This document shows positions 7,277-16,786 of a stretch of 34,862 bases of DNA, piece by piece. The stretch lies in the NCBI GenBank assembly GCA_937884385.1, contig CALGCW010000344.1:1-34862 (forward strand). Reading direction: 5' to 3'. The position numbers and the translations under genes are program-made. Position 1 is the first letter of the stretch, and each line of letters starts with the position of its first letter. The stretch is from an uncultured Clostridia bacterium (GTDB taxonomy: Bacteria > Bacillota > Clostridia > Oscillospirales > CAG-272). The notes under the pieces are model-generated. The model had not been told where the DNA came from. It did not search any database and was given only the letters and a program-made list of their open reading frames with translations.

Positions 7277-9748
7277 TTAGGATTGAATTTCCTTTGCAAA
7301 ATCAGTTATGCACATTTTGGAAACATCGACTCCTTTGGGATTGCTCACCTTAATAGTAACACTTTCTCCTGCTTCAACATCAAAATAGTTATCTGAATAC
7401 GTATATTCAAAATTGTTTTCAAAATGAATAAACACTTGTTTTGCAAATTTATTTGCATTTACTGTAACCTCAATTTCAGTGTCAGAAAGAGTGTTAACTG
7501 AGTATGTATAATCACTTTGAAAGTCCATATATGACCAAAACATATCAGAGTACAATGTTTTTCCCTTCACATCGCCCTCGTATGCAACAAACAAATAGGA
7601 GTTTTTAGGAAGTTCGTCTGCAGAAACTTCAAATTTTGCTACCTTGCCCGAATCAATCGTCAAATTGCACTTTTCGGAATGCAAGCATTCACCATCAAGG
7701 TTTTTCACACCATAAACAACACTCAAATTCTTAGATTCAATAGCATCATTAACAACGACAAGTTCGGTTTTACCTAACTTATTTTTGACAAATGTAACAA
7801 GTACCATGTCAAATGATTTCTTCATTTGATATAAAACCGGTTTAGGCTCAGTATAGTAGTCAACCACAGCCCAAGTACCCGTAGGCCAAATATCAGAATA
7901 CATCCAGTTAAGAAATCCGGAAGTAATATCTCTCTTAGAACGCGCATATTCCGCTTCCGCTTTTATAATTTCAGAATATAGCAATGATGCTTTTGCTACG
8001 AATTGATTAAGAGTGTTAGCTTTTCCATACAATTCTTCGCTAAGCTTTAATTGTCTTTGCGTAAAGGGCATTCTAATACCCGCATATGGATTGTCAAGCA
8101 ATCGAGCTTCCCAATATTCATTCATTGGCCAAAGCTTATCTTCGGGATATACTTTTTTGATGGTTTCTATTGAGTCCGGTCCCATGCCTCCGCATTCAGA
8201 TACTAAAGGATACTCGTTGCTCGCCATCATTTTTCTATAATTGTTCATACCCTCAACAAGGGCTGGCTCCATACAACCACAGTGTGATTCTCCAGAATTA
8301 CTGTCATTTCCTATATCAGTTATTGAACATGGGCTTTGTCTTGCATATGGACGTGTTTTGTCAAGTGTAAATACAAGTCCCTGTAATACATAGTTGATAA
8401 AGAAATCACCATGACTCACCTGAAGTCCGTATGAGCCTGTTTTTTCATTACCACCGCACCAATAAACAATGGATGGGTGATTTCTCAATCTTCTTACCTG
8501 ATATTCACATTCCGCAATCATATTGTTCATCCATGCCTGATCTTCATCGGGAATATCACCGCAGGCAAGCATAAAGTCCTGCCATACTAAAATGCCATAT
8601 TTATCACAAAGGTCATAGAAACTATCCTTTTCGTATATTCCTCCACCCCAAACACGAAGCATATTAAAATTGCTATCCAAAGCAATTTGAATAAGCTTTT
8701 CATATTTTTCGTCTTTAATTGTACCTGTAAAGCATTCGCAAGGAACCCAGTTAGAGCCTTTGACAAATATTTCTTTTCCGTTGATTTTTAATCCATATCC
8801 AAGTATATTATTGTTTTTGGGCTGTTCAATCAATTCAACCTTACGGAAGGCAAATTTGCCTTCTTTTATGCCTACGCAAACACCATCACGAAGCAACTCA
8901 ACACGATAGTTATAGAGTGGCTGTTCTCCGTATCCAACGGGCCACCAAAGTTTAAATTCCGGCACTTGAAGATTTGCAAAGCGTTTTTGTCCATCAACCT
9001 TGACCATCTGGCTTATATCGCATTCACCATCCGGCTGTGATGACACGGAGAACACAAGCATATCGTTTTTATGAAGCTTACGGTCGGGATCCATCACCTG
9101 TCCTTGAAAGTCAATTTGATGACGAACGGTGTAATTAAGCTCAGCGAGAAGTGTTACCCAACCTTCTTCTGCAGGGATACAATAAATATCTTTAATGGTA
9201 TCTTTGGTATCACCTTCAATAGTGACACTTTCCCATATTCCATATCCACTAAGATTAGGAGCCCAGTCCCAACCAAAATGACATTGTGCTTTACGGATAA
9301 AAAGCCTTTCTACATTAAACGTTCCAAAGTATCCGCGAGTATCAATTTTGTTCATCTCATTAATTGTGGAAATCATATGAACCTTAAGAACATTGTCTTT
9401 TTTCTTGGCAATGTTTTTTATATCAAACGTATATCTCAAGAACATATTTTCCGTATGACCCAACACTACTCCGTTAAGTTCAATATCAGAAAAAAGATCA
9501 ATACCTGCAAAAGACAAATTGATTGCTTCACAATTAAATGTGTTGTCATCTATATCAAAATGACATTCATATGTAAAGTTGGTTTCAGCAATCCATTTCA
9601 TATTTTCCTTATTCATTCCAAAATAAGGATTCTCAACAATATTCGCATTAAATAAATCAATTGTAATATCTCCGGGAACTTGAGCATCAACAACAATTTG
9701 ACGTTCTGGACATTTAAGCACCCAGTTATTAAGTAAAATTTTGGCCAT
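7277..9748 (-). CDS. GH2 beta-mannosidase
   Basis: 823-aa cytoplasmic GH2 enzyme that removes non-reducing beta-mannose from oligosaccharides. Domain order is sugar-binding jelly roll (about 1-180), Ig-like sandwich (about 185-305), TIM barrel (about 310-620) and C-terminal beta-domains. The segment RKAQCHFGWDWAPNL (about 152-166) is a beta-mannosidase signature. The acid/base is E435 in YWCGGNE and the nucleophile is E518 in YPLVSECGG. VWGGGIYE is also conserved. ATG 9748 is chosen over the ATG at 9763 because GGAGAG sits 8 nt upstream of it. It begins a new transcription segment: the gene before it ends at 9940 with a terminator at 9892-9918, and a 128-nt leader follows. It is the strongest clue that the target glycan contains beta-mannosyl units. 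Confidence 0.93.
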   Translation of the reverse strand: MAKILLNNWVLKCPERQIVVDAQVPGDITIDLFNANIVENPYFGMNKENMKWIAETNFTYECHFDIDDNTFNCEAINLSFAGIDLFSDIELNGVVLGHTENMFLRYTFDIKNIAKKKDNVLKVHMISTINEMNKIDTRGYFGTFNVERLFIRKAQCHFGWDWAPNLSGYGIWESVTIEGDTKDTIKDIYCIPAEEGWVTLLAELNYTVRHQIDFQGQVMDPDRKLHKNDMLVFSVSSQPDGECDISQMVKVDGQKRFANLQVPEFKLWWPVGYGEQPLYNYRVELLRDGVCVGIKEGKFAFRKVELIEQPKNNNILGYGLKINGKEIFVKGSNWVPCECFTGTIKDEKYEKLIQIALDSNFNMLRVWGGGIYEKDSFYDLCDKYGILVWQDFMLACGDIPDEDQAWMNNMIAECEYQVRRLRNHPSIVYWCGGNEKTGSYGLQVSHGDFFINYVLQGLVFTLDKTRPYARQSPCSITDIGNDSNSGESHCGCMEPALVEGMNNYRKMMASNEYPLVSECGGMGPDSIETIKKVYPEDKLWPMNEYWEARLLDNPYAGIRMPFTQRQLKLSEELYGKANTLNQFVAKASLLYSEIIKAEAEYARSKRDITSGFLNWMYSDIWPTGTWAVVDYYTEPKPVLYQMKKSFDMVLVTFVKNKLGKTELVVVNDAIESKNLSVVYGVKNLDGECLHSEKCNLTIDSGKVAKFEVSADELPKNSYLFVAYEGDVKGKTLYSDMFWSYMDFQSDYTYSVNTLSDTEIEVTVNANKFAKQVFIHFENNFEYTYSDNYFDVEAGESVTIKVSNPKGVDVSKMCITDFAKEIQS

Positions 9749-9784
9749 TGTATTTCTCTCCATTTTTAGCGTTTAAATTTTGCG

Positions 9785-9803
9785 ACGAAAAATTGATTTT
9801 CGT
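9785..9803 (-). promoter_or_regulatory. Small inverted repeat in beta-mannosidase leader
   Basis: ACGAAAA and TTTTCGT arms, 7 bp, separated by 5 nt, in the 5' leader about 37 nt before the beta-mannosidase start. There is no U-run on the minus strand, so it is not a terminator. It may be an operator or an mRNA-stabilising hairpin. No convincing promoter pair was found in 9764-9891, though a promoter is expected here because a terminator lies upstream. Confidence 0.3.
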
Positions 9804-9891
9804 AAGATTTTTGTCTTTAATACACAAATAAAGGTTATTATTTTATATATTAAACAAGCCATTATTGATATTTATTAGTATTATTTATTCA

Positions 9892-9918
9892 AATACGCCC
9901 AGTTAAACTGGGCGTATT
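9892..9918 (-). terminator. Hairpin terminator of the lipoprotein/ABC operon
   Basis: Perfect inverted repeat AATACGCCCAGTT / AACTGGGCGTATT, 13-nt arms around a single A (in practice an 11-bp stem with a 5-nt loop), 21 nt past the stop of the 573-aa lipoprotein gene. The following minus-strand sequence is AT-rich but has only short T runs, so termination may be partial and allow some read-through into the beta-mannosidase gene. Confidence 0.75.
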
Positions 9919-9939
9919 ATTAATGATCCAGTATAATTA

Positions 9940-11661
9940 TTACTGAGATAAGATAGGATTCTTTTTCTTATATTCCGCCCAAAGACCAGGAACGCCATTT
10001 TCTTCATTCCATGTGGTTACGTCGCCGGTGTAAACGTCATCGGCATGGCTACTACCAATAATAATAGATGCACCATTAGGTAATTCAGAGCCATCTGGTT
10101 TTAATGCCATAATATATGCATAATTTTCATTTGCTCTGTATTTTATCAACACTTTTCTACTCTCTCCCGCGGGAATGAGCGTTGAGAAGTTACCCTCTCC
10201 ATTATTTTCAAGCTTAGCAAATCCATCACAAGATACGTCAATTACAGCAATATCATAATCGTTGGGATTGTATACATTAAGAAGATAGTACGCATCCTGC
10301 TTGATTGGATTTCTTGTAGTGACAATAACATTGAATGAATTATAAACGTTATCAAGTGTAAACTTAGTTGCTACGCTGTCACCTTCAAACACGTATTCTG
10401 TAGTTGAGAATACTGAGTATTCCATAAACTTCTGGTGATTACCCAATTGATAGTATGCATATTTTTCACCCAATGAGAAAATATTGTCCGTTTCATCTTT
10501 ATATAAGGTCATATTACTGATGTAGAATTCAGATCCCTCGGGCAACATCTCAACAGCTTCTGAATTATCCATAGTATAACGGTCTCCTACATACAAAACA
10601 ACCTGCTTACGATTGGTATATTCAGAAAGATTACGATCAACGTCGTAAAAACTATTTGTTTTAGCAGGGAAACAAGCATAAGTCCAAGCTTTAGGATTGA
10701 GAACAAAACTAAATGCTGATTGCGCAGTATCAAAACCTACTGCAAGATGAATATTAGTGGGATTGTAAATCCAAAATCCAACGTAATCATATTCACTCCA
10801 GTCATTGATTGCACATTCAATTCCAAGATAAATACTATCCATAGCACCGGTTGTAATCTTCATCGTTGGATTTCCATCAGGGTCAAGATTGTTCGTCCAC
10901 TCTAACTCAAGCAAATTCTTTTCATTTTCATTTCTATATGCTGTAACCATATCATAAGTTTCAGCTCCAAGATAAGTGAGCTGTCCGTCAACAGGAGTCA
11001 TATCAGCTACAAATATTTGTTTTTCTGCAGTTGCTACGTTACCGGATTTATCATTAACGCTAAACTTGAACGTATAGTATCCTGCAACTGTCAAATCAAA
11101 CTTTCCACCGGAGAAGGATACCTCATTTCCAGATTCATCGTAAAGTTGTACGTTCTTAGATGCTTCATCAACACCACCGACGTCTTTTACAGTAAAGTCA
11201 GGCTTTCCGTTATTAGATGAAAGGAATAAAAATCCAGGAACTTGAGCAACGTTGATACTGGGTGCAACTGTATCAGAAATCACGATTTCCATTGTGCACT
11301 CTTTAACTCTATCGTCATTACATGTAAATGTTACACTGTATTTACCAATATTTTTGGGTGTAAAACGTCCTGCAGCAGCAACTACTTTATTACCATCTGC
11401 ATCCTTGAGCTCCTTAATCTTTACCTTAAAATCTTCTACTTCTTCCCCACCCTTGTTAATAACCTTGGGAATTTCAATTTTATACATTTCGCCTACTTCA
11501 CCAACTGGCTGTGTTACTGAAGCTGCCTGAATAATATAATCATATTTTTTATTATCTGTGCCGGTTTGTCCACCGTCATCCGGTGTTACAAAAAGTCCAC
11601 ATGCTGTAAAAGCAATTGCTAAAACAGACAGTATTGCAAGAAAAACTATAATTTTTTTCAT
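9940..11661 (-). CDS. Modular surface lipoprotein with Ig-like and beta-sandwich modules
   Basis: 573-aa lipoprotein: signal peptide MKKIIVFLAILSVLAIAF with lipobox FTAC, lipidated C21. Two Ig-like regions follow (about 40-130, and 131-220 beginning DTVAPSINV, of the type with a GYYTFKFSVNDKSGN strand pair). After these come two beta-sandwich modules (about 225-390 and 395-550) that carry DWSEYDYVGFWIYNPTN and the turn LPEGSEFYISN, repeated as NVYNPNDYDIAV and LPNGASIIIG. The same module appears in the neighbouring 731-aa lipoprotein. No catalytic motif was recognised. Last gene of the operon; SD GAGGT about 9 nt before ATG 11661, 22 nt after its neighbour. Probable extracytoplasmic glycan-binding protein (inference from module type and context). 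Confidence 0.75.
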   Translation of the reverse strand: MKKIIVFLAILSVLAIAFTACGLFVTPDDGGQTGTDNKKYDYIIQAASVTQPVGEVGEMYKIEIPKVINKGGEEVEDFKVKIKELKDADGNKVVAAAGRFTPKNIGKYSVTFTCNDDRVKECTMEIVISDTVAPSINVAQVPGFLFLSSNNGKPDFTVKDVGGVDEASKNVQLYDESGNEVSFSGGKFDLTVAGYYTFKFSVNDKSGNVATAEKQIFVADMTPVDGQLTYLGAETYDMVTAYRNENEKNLLELEWTNNLDPDGNPTMKITTGAMDSIYLGIECAINDWSEYDYVGFWIYNPTNIHLAVGFDTAQSAFSFVLNPKAWTYACFPAKTNSFYDVDRNLSEYTNRKQVVLYVGDRYTMDNSEAVEMLPEGSEFYISNMTLYKDETDNIFSLGEKYAYYQLGNHQKFMEYSVFSTTEYVFEGDSVATKFTLDNVYNSFNVIVTTRNPIKQDAYYLLNVYNPNDYDIAVIDVSCDGFAKLENNGEGNFSTLIPAGESRKVLIKYRANENYAYIMALKPDGSELPNGASIIIGSSHADDVYTGDVTTWNEENGVPGLWAEYKKKNPILSQ

Positions 11662-11683
11662 ATTCTTTTACCTCATTAATCGA

Positions 11684-13879
11684 TTAGTTAAAATACAATC
11701 CGGAAAAATACGCATAATGTCCATCTGCCCAACATGAGAAATTCAAATACCATTCCCCTGATACTATTTTCATAAACTGGTCCTCGGTAAGAGTTACTCT
11801 TGTGAACCCGTTTTGAAGATTTGTGCTAACGGGATTCCAAGCACCACCCTCACCATTAGGATTGATAAGACGGAGCTTACCATAACAATTCACAAGACCC
11901 ATAGTTGGCTCATAAACGTAAAATACAATTTTGTTTATTTCAGGATTTTCCTCCTTTGCTGCTTGATATGCAGCAAGTGCTTCTTCTGTGAAATTAATTT
12001 TTGTTCCCTCGTCGCCCCACGAATTAGTACCATACATTCTATATGAGCAAATTTCTTCACCATATACGTAATAGTAATTCAACGATAATTGGCAATTACC
12101 GGAAACTTGATAATAGTTTGGTGCAACGTATTCGGTGTATGTATAAAACAATACAAATTCATATCCGTCTGATATTTCGTAGTTGTGATATTTGCTACCC
12201 TCGTGAAGAGCATCAAAATAGTAATTACTTGTAGCAAATGATTCAGCAATAACGGAAAGATCTACTTCCGAAAGTTCTTTTGCTACACAATCACCGAAAT
12301 CATATTCAGAACTCTTATCCTCATACTCACCCGTAGTAGGATTCTGAACCATAACAGTTACTTTATACTCAATGTCCTTTTCTCCTATTGGAAGCGCGCT
12401 GACATTGCCTATATAGTAGCTTGATCCTTCGGGTAAAAGTTCGTTTTCATCGTTGGTAGCGCATATAAGAAGCTTGCCGTAGGAATCATATACAAGATTA
12501 TTGCTTCTTGTAACGATTACCGTCTTAAGTGTTTGGGGTTCAATTCTTGTTCCACAAACATTGATTGCAAATTCATTGGGATTATACACATCGAAGGAGT
12601 ATCCACGATAGATTGCGTTTGATTTGTCCGCTTTATCCAAATAAATACTATGGTAATTTGCCTCGGATGCAGAAACGATGATGTTTACCTTAGCCATTCG
12701 GCGCTCTATTTCACCTATAGCTATCTTTTCACTTGTAAGGTAGAAATAGTCCATAGCAAGTAATGTTGGTGACATAATTGACAATGAAACTGTTTCTTCT
12801 TCCATTACATACAAAAGATTGTCGTCATTAGTATAATCGTTTTCATAGTTATGACCTACTATATTTGTAATGTAGAATACAGAACCATCTTCTATATGTA
12901 TGTTGGCATCTTGCATTATCCAAGTTCTTTGGATATTAATCGCAAATTTTTCAACGTTACTCAACTCGTATGAAGCATCGAATCCACCTATCTTGGACTG
13001 GTGTAAATCTATAGCATAGTGATTCCAACGATTTCTATAACACAACACTTGAGGATTTCCTGAATCTTCTTTACCCCAAGTTAATACCAAACTGGAATTG
13101 GATGCGTTATAAACGTCAAACGTAATATAATCGTAAGATGACCAGTCTGTGGTATTGGGTAAAAACTCAAAATAAATTTTGTCAGTTGGTACATTTTTAT
13201 CCAATGCATCAACAGTCAATTTAAGAACAACGCCTTCTCCGTCCTTTACGAACTCTGTGTCATTAGTGTTATAGGAATTAAAATTATTACCAGAAACAAC
13301 ACCGGAGAAATTAGAAAGACTTGAGTCATCTGCTTCTAATTTTGTAAAATAGATTCTAAACTCTGTATCACCTTTGGCAGAAATTTTAGATTCCAATAAT
13401 GTTGAAGCACTGGCAACGTCGAGATAATAACCTTGAAGTGTGCTTGCAATTAATGCAGCTTTTTCAAGAACGTTAACCGTTTCACCCGTAGTTGCTTCAA
13501 GTTTGCCAAACAACTCAGCATAGTCAGCTGTTTTCTCGATACATTCATATCCTTCTTGAAGGAATACTCTTACCGAATATGGGGTATTGGTATTGGGTTT
13601 CCAACTCGCTACAAGCTCCATATCTTCAGTCACAGCAACTGGAAATTCAACCAACTCAAAATCATAAAGCCAACCGTTAAATGTATATCCAACACGAATC
13701 GGATCTTCTGGCTTTTCGAGTTGACCTCCTTTTGCAATCTTAATTGCAGTCATCTCATTACCACCCAACGTATCAAAAGATACCGTAAATTCTGATGGTC
13801 CTTTATCCCTGAATAATACACAGCTATAAAGAGAAAGTGAAAATGCTATCAAAAGAACAAACAAAAATAATCTCTTCAT
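11684..13879 (-). CDS. Modular surface lipoprotein with InlB B-type repeat and beta-sandwich modules
   Basis: 731-aa lipoprotein: signal peptide with lipobox LYSC (C20). Residues about 33-92 form an InlB B-repeat/Flg_new-type domain (VSFDTLGGNEM, GYTFNGWLYDF, ELVASW). About 95-180 is a MucBP-like strand unit (PYSVRVFLQEGYE, ATTGETVNV) that recurs in the 1434-aa protein. Then come several beta-sandwich modules with DWSSYDYITFDVYNASN, EDGSVFYITN and LPEGSSYYIGN. A C-terminal module ends LTEDQFMKIVSGEWYLNF, which resembles LTREQVLNLVNNPSNYYL in the 1434-aa protein. No catalytic site was recognised. Strong SD AGGAGG before ATG 13879. Its domain kinship with genes on both sides of the control region suggests one glycan-capture assembly at the cell surface. 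Confidence 0.75.
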   Translation of the reverse strand: MKRLFLFVLLIAFSLSLYSCVLFRDKGPSEFTVSFDTLGGNEMTAIKIAKGGQLEKPEDPIRVGYTFNGWLYDFELVEFPVAVTEDMELVASWKPNTNTPYSVRVFLQEGYECIEKTADYAELFGKLEATTGETVNVLEKAALIASTLQGYYLDVASASTLLESKISAKGDTEFRIYFTKLEADDSSLSNFSGVVSGNNFNSYNTNDTEFVKDGEGVVLKLTVDALDKNVPTDKIYFEFLPNTTDWSSYDYITFDVYNASNSSLVLTWGKEDSGNPQVLCYRNRWNHYAIDLHQSKIGGFDASYELSNVEKFAINIQRTWIMQDANIHIEDGSVFYITNIVGHNYENDYTNDDNLLYVMEEETVSLSIMSPTLLAMDYFYLTSEKIAIGEIERRMAKVNIIVSASEANYHSIYLDKADKSNAIYRGYSFDVYNPNEFAINVCGTRIEPQTLKTVIVTRSNNLVYDSYGKLLICATNDENELLPEGSSYYIGNVSALPIGEKDIEYKVTVMVQNPTTGEYEDKSSEYDFGDCVAKELSEVDLSVIAESFATSNYYFDALHEGSKYHNYEISDGYEFVLFYTYTEYVAPNYYQVSGNCQLSLNYYYVYGEEICSYRMYGTNSWGDEGTKINFTEEALAAYQAAKEENPEINKIVFYVYEPTMGLVNCYGKLRLINPNGEGGAWNPVSTNLQNGFTRVTLTEDQFMKIVSGEWYLNFSCWADGHYAYFSGLYFN

Positions 13880-13891
13880 AATTTCCTCCTG

Positions 13892-15316
13892 TTAATTTTT
13901 TATTTCCAAAGGTATTACGAACGTTGCTTCGCCGGGTTCGATCTCAAGAACGAGTTCTCCGTCTATAACATCAACAACAGAACGTACACCATTTGTATAA
14001 AGTATTGCTTTATTGGCTTCTTTAAGGGTTAGTTTAACTACATCTTTACCACCCTTAACCGGGTCACTAAAATTAGTCACCATTAAGCCAATTTCATTAT
14101 TTGCTCCCGTGAATTTACCAATCAAAGTATCACGAGACGCTTCTACCGATTCAATTATATCAATATTATCAACACTATTTTGTGTAGCATTGAATTGAAG
14201 GTTTTCATATAATTCATTTTTGCCATAAACGCACATTGTTTCATCCCATTTGAAATTCATAAAGATATGGTCCCAAAGTAAACATTCGTTATTGACAGTT
14301 TGCGCCATATAATAGGTATCATATTTGATTTGACCGTCCGCTGACACCAAACCGTGTTCAAATGGCTGATCGGAGTATGTTACATATGTGAAATATGACA
14401 TCGCACTTGCACCGTAAGTAAGTCCAACATTCATCATATATCTTAAGTTGGCTAAATCCAATCTTCTATATCCGTAATGCTCGGTTGAGCAAATATAAAA
14501 CATTAACGTCGCGTCAAATTCCTTTGCATATTTTGCAACGGTTTCATACGTATATAGCCAAACATTTCTTTGCGTTCCGTCCTGCATCAATGGATAAAAA
14601 TCTACAGAAATAACGCGATCTTTATCAATCACAGAAAAAACTTTATTACAAAATTCTTCTACGTATTCATCGTAGGTATATCCATAATGAAATGAGTCAA
14701 CATTCGTTTCATTCCCTTCCCAATATGGATTTAAATTAACATAAAACAATTTGTCATCATAAAAGGTAACGTGATTTTCTGCTAACGGAATAAGCTCAGA
14801 TATCTCATCAAACGACGGCTCGTCTTTGTAAAAGAAGCCCACAACATTATCAGAGATGTTATCTGGATGCAAATCATTGTGTAATGAATTGGGTGTTGTC
14901 ATCCCAATATACGGCATCCAATATACACCGTTATTTTCAAAAGACTCTTTATATTTTCCCTCATAGCCCCATGTGAATGCAGCCGTAAAGCCGGCTTCCG
15001 CCATATCGCATGCAATGCCATCTAACTTATCATAGCTCGCTCTTGGCTCTTGGAAAGTATATATAAACATCTTATCTCCATTATCCTTATATTCCGGAAT
15101 GGATGTAAGTGTTTTGAGTAATGTTCCATCCGATGCAACACCATCATATGCAGGGTCAGTAGTAAAACTACCCGAAATCACACTATCATTAATGATTTCA
15201 AAATCATCAGGATTCTCTGTTTTACTCGTGCTTTGACCGAGATTGATAAAAGCACATCCCTGCACAAAAATAGTAGAAATTAGTATTAACGATAATAATA
15301 TATTACTTATTTTCAT
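13892..15316 (-). CDS. Lipoprotein, putative TIM-barrel glycoside hydrolase (KDEP type), copy 2
   Basis: 474-aa lipoprotein with lipobox VQGC (C21). It is a clear paralogue of the upstream 489-aa gene: both carry SIPEYKDNG or SVPEYKDNG, HPDNISD, KDEP, D-x-YPL, HYGYR, a GxxAMSYF barrel strand and a C-terminal beta-domain ending PGEA-FVIPLEI. The order fits a (beta/alpha)8 clan-A-like hydrolase: VVGFFYKDEP (E166) at the strand-4 position usual for the acid/base, VISVDFYPL (D239), and a late strand YGASAMSYF. No named GH family could be assigned. An in-frame GTG at 15319 exists, but ATG 15316 is preferred: it overlaps the previous stop as TGATG, indicating translational coupling. It probably cuts glycan at the cell surface (inference); a non-catalytic binding role is possible. 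Confidence 0.6.
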   Translation of the reverse strand: MKISNILLSLILISTIFVQGCAFINLGQSTSKTENPDDFEIINDSVISGSFTTDPAYDGVASDGTLLKTLTSIPEYKDNGDKMFIYTFQEPRASYDKLDGIACDMAEAGFTAAFTWGYEGKYKESFENNGVYWMPYIGMTTPNSLHNDLHPDNISDNVVGFFYKDEPSFDEISELIPLAENHVTFYDDKLFYVNLNPYWEGNETNVDSFHYGYTYDEYVEEFCNKVFSVIDKDRVISVDFYPLMQDGTQRNVWLYTYETVAKYAKEFDATLMFYICSTEHYGYRRLDLANLRYMMNVGLTYGASAMSYFTYVTYSDQPFEHGLVSADGQIKYDTYYMAQTVNNECLLWDHIFMNFKWDETMCVYGKNELYENLQFNATQNSVDNIDIIESVEASRDTLIGKFTGANNEIGLMVTNFSDPVKGGKDVVKLTLKEANKAILYTNGVRSVVDVIDGELVLEIEPGEATFVIPLEIKN

Positions 15317-16785
15317 CACTCAGCAATTTCGAGGGGAATTACAAATGCAGCTTCTCCAGGTTTGAGGGATAATTTTAATGTGTGATTGTCTAAATCAACA
15401 ACTTCGCGAACACCATTAATATAAATAATTGCCTTATTAGCTTCTTTGAGTTGCATTACAATTTCGTTGTTAGATGTTACAACGTCCGGATCGGTAAAGT
15501 TGGTTACCATTAATCCAATTTCGTTATTAACACCTGTAAATCTACTGATCAATGCATCCATACTTGATGTAACGCTTTCAACAATATCTATTTCATCCAC
15601 ATTGAACTTCAAACGGCTATATTGGCTCGAATTGTGAGAAATTGTTGTACCTGTCAAGCACATAAGTTCATCCCACTTGAAATTCATAAAGATATGGTCC
15701 CAAGCAAGACACTCTTTATTTATCTTTTGAGCAGAATAGTAAGCATCATAAATTTCAAGTCCAGAGTCATCAGTTAATGCGGTTCCCCAAGAAGCGTTCT
15801 TATATGAAGAAGCATATTGGAAATAACTCATCGCCGTTCCGCCATAAGCCATTGCTACATTCATCATAAAACGAAGATTTGCATCATTAAGATATCTATA
15901 ACCATAGTGATGAGTAGAACACAAATAGAAATGCAAAATTCCACCGTATGCTTTTGTATATTCTGCCAAATTTTCATATGTATACAGCCAGTCCTTGCGT
16001 ATTGTTAATCCGTTTTCCAACAACGGATATATATCGATGGACATAAAACGGTATTTTTCATTCAACTCGGGAAGAATGTAATCGGCATAAGTTGCAACAT
16101 ATCCGGTATAGTCCAATCCACCATACATTTCCCCATCAGGACCGGGCTGATTCTCGTTACCATCCCAACAAGGATTCAAATTTGAATAAAAGATTTTTCC
16201 GTCATAGTTTTCTTTATGTATTTGCACGTTTTCTGTTAAAGTGTTCAGAATGTAATCATAATAGGGTTCATCCTTCCAGTTAAATCCAATAATTCTATCA
16301 GAAATGTTATCAGGATGATATCCTTCTACTTGTAATGGGTCAACACCTTCAATGTGAGGAGTTGCATACATATTGTACTGTTCAAGATACGGAAGTTGAC
16401 CTAAGTATTCTGAATATGAACCAGGCTGAGTAACCGTAATACCCAAGTCAGCCATTATTTTCATAGTTTCATCATTAGCTCGAGGACCCCACATGTATGA
16501 AATATACATTATTTCTCCATTATCCTTATATTCCGGAACAGATGAAAGAAGTTTTAACAAACCGCCATTATCCACAGCATTTTCGTAAGCAGGATCTTTT
16601 ATTCCCTTTCCGAAAGCAACACCGTTGTCAAGTGGATTAGAGCTTACAGGTGGTTCAGGCTGTTGAGTGGACGTTGTCGTGGTTGTTTGCCCAATAATCT
16701 TATTAAATAAATCACAGCTCACCAATGAAGATGTAAGCATTATAAAACAAATAATCAATGCCAAAAATCTAACACTATTTTTCAT
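15316..16785 (-). CDS. Lipoprotein, putative TIM-barrel glycoside hydrolase (KDEP type), copy 1
   Basis: 489-aa lipoprotein with lipobox LVSC (C24), followed by a Thr/Gln/Pro-rich tether (TTTTTSTQQPEPP). The catalytic-looking core matches its downstream paralogue: IIGFNWKDEP (E173), FMSIDIYPLL (D251), STHHYGYRYL, YGGTAMSYFQY and a C-terminal PGEAAFVIPLEI sandwich. The DEP triad at the end of a predicted strand 4 is reminiscent of clan-A enzymes, where the Glu is the proton donor, but no known family was recognised. Start ATG 16785 has AAAGG about 6 nt upstream and lies 1 nt after the stop of the permease gene, so it is translationally linked to the transporter. That placement suggests it releases the oligosaccharides the transporter takes up. 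Confidence 0.6.
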   Translation of the reverse strand: MKNSVRFLALIICFIMLTSSLVSCDLFNKIIGQTTTTTSTQQPEPPVSSNPLDNGVAFGKGIKDPAYENAVDNGGLLKLLSSVPEYKDNGEIMYISYMWGPRANDETMKIMADLGITVTQPGSYSEYLGQLPYLEQYNMYATPHIEGVDPLQVEGYHPDNISDRIIGFNWKDEPYYDYILNTLTENVQIHKENYDGKIFYSNLNPCWDGNENQPGPDGEMYGGLDYTGYVATYADYILPELNEKYRFMSIDIYPLLENGLTIRKDWLYTYENLAEYTKAYGGILHFYLCSTHHYGYRYLNDANLRFMMNVAMAYGGTAMSYFQYASSYKNASWGTALTDDSGLEIYDAYYSAQKINKECLAWDHIFMNFKWDELMCLTGTTISHNSSQYSRLKFNVDEIDIVESVTSSMDALISRFTGVNNEIGLMVTNFTDPDVVTSNNEIVMQLKEANKAIIYINGVREVVDLDNHTLKLSLKPGEAAFVIPLEIAE

Positions 16786-16786
16786 A

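Noticed and set aside
9071..9655. 194-codon plus-strand open frame
   Set aside because: Lies wholly antisense to the beta-mannosidase, has no ribosome site or family features, and is a shadow of its codon use.
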